From the NCBI RefSeq assembly GCF_014596445.1, contig NZ_MECL01000220.1:180440-244439 (forward strand): DNA of 64,000 bases. Direction: 5' to 3'. Each line of letters opens with the position of its first letter. Positions within the stretch are counted from its first letter, which is position 1. Source of the DNA: Streptomyces sp. CBMA29. GTDB taxonomy: Bacteria > Actinomycetota > Actinomycetes > Streptomycetales > Streptomycetaceae. Below the pieces are notes generated by a model. That model did not search any database and was not told the origin of the DNA. It saw only the letters and a program-made list of their open reading frames with translations. This document shows positions 61,859-64,000 of the stretch, in pieces. Position numbers and translations under genes: made by a program.

Positions 61859-64000
61859 GTGGGGTCGAGCGGCAGGATGCGCGAGGTCTGGGACCGGATA
61901 GTGGGGTCGGACCCGGGCCTTCACAGACTCCGCACGGCGTTCGGCGCGGCGGTCGCGATGAGCACCACCCTGGCGATCGAGTACGGCTACGGGCGCGCCA
62001 CGCACGCGGGCCCCCAGGGCACCCTCGTCGGCATGCTGCTGGGCACCGTCATGGCGATGATGGGCTCGATGGCGCTGGACGGCACCCAGGTGCTGCCGAA
62101 GATCCGCACGGCCGTGTTCTTCCCGGTCGCCATCGGCACCGGCATGGTCATCGGGGTCTCGGTGGCCGGGCACACCGACGCGATGCTCGCGGTCTTCGTC
62201 GCCGTCATGTTCGTGGCGGTCTTCATCCGCCGCTTCGGACTGCCGTACTTCTTCTACGGCTTCATGATCTGGATGGGCTACTTCTTCGCCGCCTTCCTCA
62301 ACGCCCGCCTCTCGCAGCTCCCCGACCTCCTCGCGGCCGTCGCCATCGCCACCGGCTGGGTCCTGCTGCTGTCCACCACCGTGCTGCGCGCCCACCCCCA
62401 GCGGACCCTGGCCCGTGTCCGCCGCGCGTTCGGCGCCCGCGCCGGGGCCGTCGCCCGGGTCTGCGCCGACCTCCTGGAGACCGACCCCAAGGACGTACGG
62501 CGGCTGGCCCGGCTCCGCCGCGAGCTGCACTCGCGCCAGCTCAGGCTCGCCGAGACCGCGCTGGTCATCGAGGGCTGGTCGGCCCACCCGGGCACCCTGC
62601 CGCCCGGCAAGTCCGCGTCCGGAGTCCGCCGCAGGACGCTGGACGCGCATCTGGCGGTGGACGCCGTGGCGACCGCGGCCGACGCGCTCGCGGGCACCGG
62701 AGGGCGCCTCGCGCCCGAGGCCGCGGCCATCGCCGCGCACCTGGCGCGCAGCGAATACGCGGCGGCCGAACGGCGGGCCAGGGACGTACTGGCCCTCGTC
62801 GACTCCGACGACCCGGTGACGGCCGCGCGCGCGGAACCGGCCACAGATTGCTTCGCCTACCACCTGGCCACCGCCGCCTGGGAGTTCACGCTGCTGGTCA
62901 GGGAGGTCAGGCGCGCCGCGGAGGCGGACGTCGGACGATCCCACAACGGAAGCGCGCACAAGGTGCGGCGCCCGAAGACCGCACAAGGCGCGGCGAATGC
63001 CCCCGGCCGCGACGCCCGTGTCTCTGGCGACCGCCGCCCCGCCCACGATGCCCACGACGACGCCCTCGACGCCCCCGCCGACTTCTCACCCGCCGTGACC
63101 CTGGCCATGGGCGGACTGCCCGGCTCAGCGGCGGTCGCGGGCGGCGTCTCGGCGCGCGGCGGCTGGCGGCGGCTCAGCGGTCTCTCGCTCACCACCCGGC
63201 AGGCGATCCAGGTGGCCGTCGCGGGCACCCTGGCCATTGTCATCGGCCGCGAGCTGTCGGAGGCCCGCTACTACTGGGCGGTGATCGCCGCCTTCATCGC
63301 CTTCACCGGCACCGCCACCCGCTCGGAGACCTTCATCAAGGCGACCAACCGCGTCGTCGGCACCCTGCTCGGCCTCGGCGCGGGCATCGGCCTCGCGCAC
63401 CTGACCGCGGGCCACACCCTGTGGGTGATCGCGGTCATCGTGCTCAGCATGTCCTGCGGCTTCTACCTGGTCAGCCTCTCCTACGCGGCCATGATCTTCT
63501 TCGTCACGATCATGGTGTCGCAGCTCTACACCCAGCTCCACGAGTTCTCCGCCGGTCTGCTGATGCTGCGTCTCGAAGAGACCGCCATAGGCGCCGCCAT
63601 CGGCATAGCGGTCGCCCTCGTCGTCCTGCCGACCAGTACGCGCGACACCGTCAGCAGTGCGCGCGGCAGCTACTTCGCGGCCCTGGGCGAGCTGCTGCAC
63701 GCCACCGCCGCGCGCCTGGAGCACGACGGCCGCGCCGACCGGGCGGACGGGTCCACAAGCCCCGACGGCGCCGACCTCGACGCCCTGGTGCGTGTGGTGG
63801 ACCACCGCCTTCAGCAGCTCGCCCTGGTGGCGCGCCCGCTGACCCGCCCCCTGGTGTGGGGCAACGACCCGCGCCTCGTACGGCACCGGCTCACCCTCTA
63901 CGCGGCCGTCACCCGGCAGACCAGGGCCCTGGCGCTGGGCCCGCGCCGCTCACCCGGCCTCGCGCCCGCGCCGCACCTGGCGGAGGCCAGCCGCGCGCTC
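61859..64000 (+). CDS. FUSC-family (aromatic acid/fusaric acid type) transporter, runs off the window
   Basis: An open frame from GTG 61859, after GGGAGGGG, continues to the window end without a stop (at least 714 residues). It has two membrane blocks. The first, with LRTAFGAAVAMSTTLAIEYG and MLLGTVMAMMGSMALDG, spans residues 15-180. A long cytoplasmic helical region follows, and a second block contains GRELSEARYYWAVIAAFIAF and GTLLGLGAGIGLAHL. This two-block layout is typical of FUSC/YccS proteins, which are thought to export aromatic carboxylates. The neighbouring MarR regulator fits inducible efflux. Confidence 0.85.
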   Translation, partial: MGSSGRMREVWDRIVGSDPGLHRLRTAFGAAVAMSTTLAIEYGYGRATHAGPQGTLVGMLLGTVMAMMGSMALDGTQVLPKIRTAVFFPVAIGTGMVIGVSVAGHTDAMLAVFVAVMFVAVFIRRFGLPYFFYGFMIWMGYFFAAFLNARLSQLPDLLAAVAIATGWVLLLSTTVLRAHPQRTLARVRRAFGARAGAVARVCADLLETDPKDVRRLARLRRELHSRQLRLAETALVIEGWSAHPGTLPPGKSASGVRRRTLDAHLAVDAVATAADALAGTGGRLAPEAAAIAAHLARSEYAAAERRARDVLALVDSDDPVTAARAEPATDCFAYHLATAAWEFTLLVREVRRAAEADVGRSHNGSAHKVRRPKTAQGAANAPGRDARVSGDRRPAHDAHDDALDAPADFSPAVTLAMGGLPGSAAVAGGVSARGGWRRLSGLSLTTRQAIQVAVAGTLAIVIGRELSEARYYWAVIAAFIAFTGTATRSETFIKATNRVVGTLLGLGAGIGLAHLTAGHTLWVIAVIVLSMSCGFYLVSLSYAAMIFFVTIMVSQLYTQLHEFSAGLLMLRLEETAIGAAIGIAVALVVLPTSTRDTVSSARGSYFAALGELLHATAARLEHDGRADRADGSTSPDGADLDALVRVVDHRLQQLALVARPLTRPLVWGNDPRLVRHRLTLYAAVTRQTRALALGPRRSPGLAPAPHLAEASRAL

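Overview
This is a 64-kb piece of a high-GC actinobacterial chromosome, almost certainly Streptomyces. The evidence is the extreme third-position GC, the HspR/HAIR heat-shock regulon (dnaK-grpE-dnaJ-hspR and a separate clpB), a parS site of the Streptomyces type, a DmdR/IdeR-type iron box, many actinobacterial DUF families and several apparently leaderless genes. From about 17 kb to the right end the gene order looks like core chromosome (dcd, an Fe-S reductase, the dnaK operon, clpB, an aminotransferase, a spermidine synthase-like protein, pyrE, fba, kynurenine genes, crp). From memory this resembles the middle of the Streptomyces coelicolor chromosome, with some genes missing or inserted.

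The left 17 kb is accessory DNA. Positions 1-3.4 kb hold a translationally coupled set: the end of an unidentified gene, a JetD-like (DUF2220, Toprim-like) protein and a STAND-like TPR protein whose NTP-binding motifs look degraded. From 3.5 to 17.2 kb there is a composite integration region. A complete tRNA-Gly(CCC) gene sits at 17105-17178, and its 3' end is repeated at 4434-4474 (41 bp identical) and, in diverged form, at 7343-7381. An IS5-type element has split the outermost copy from its duplicated terminator hairpin. Each outer copy is followed by a decayed vapC-like toxin gene. Between them are a low-GC PD-(D/E)XK nuclease-like gene, a truncated transposase and a frameshifted orphan gene.

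Inside the innermost segment (7.4-17.1 kb) is the most interesting unit. It is an operon of five start/stop-overlapping genes (MurA-like enolpyruvyl transferase, metallophosphatase, two dCTP-deaminase-like proteins, GT4 glycosyltransferase) plus a serine hydrolase. It is divergent from an XRE-TPR regulator coupled to an HFCD-type flavoprotein, with an anti-sigma-like ATPase and a DUF6907 protein further on. The two dCTP-deaminase-like proteins have lost complementary halves of the deaminase active site, which suggests an obligate heteromeric enzyme or nucleotide sensor. The cluster could make a nucleotide-derived metabolite or act in phage defence.

The core region also carries lesions and insertions worth noting. 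A UDP-sugar dehydrogenase homologue lacks its catalytic cysteine, and a neighbouring LCP-family protein lacks its central catalytic segment. A P450 has a glycine-rich insert. A HEAT-type gene is broken by a 10-bp duplication. A siderophore ABC operon (43.2-39.1 kb) sits under a perfect iron box. Around 44.2-47.6 kb an integrated element remnant (broken serine integrase, small orphan genes, a frameshifted DUF6368 gene) lies between a truncated and a complete copy of an aminotransferase 3' region; the homologous gene is known as the phage TG1 attachment site.

The right end holds pyrE, a 40-bp palindrome containing parS, fba, a three-gene kynurenine pathway operon, crp, and a divergent MarR/FUSC transporter pair that runs off the window.
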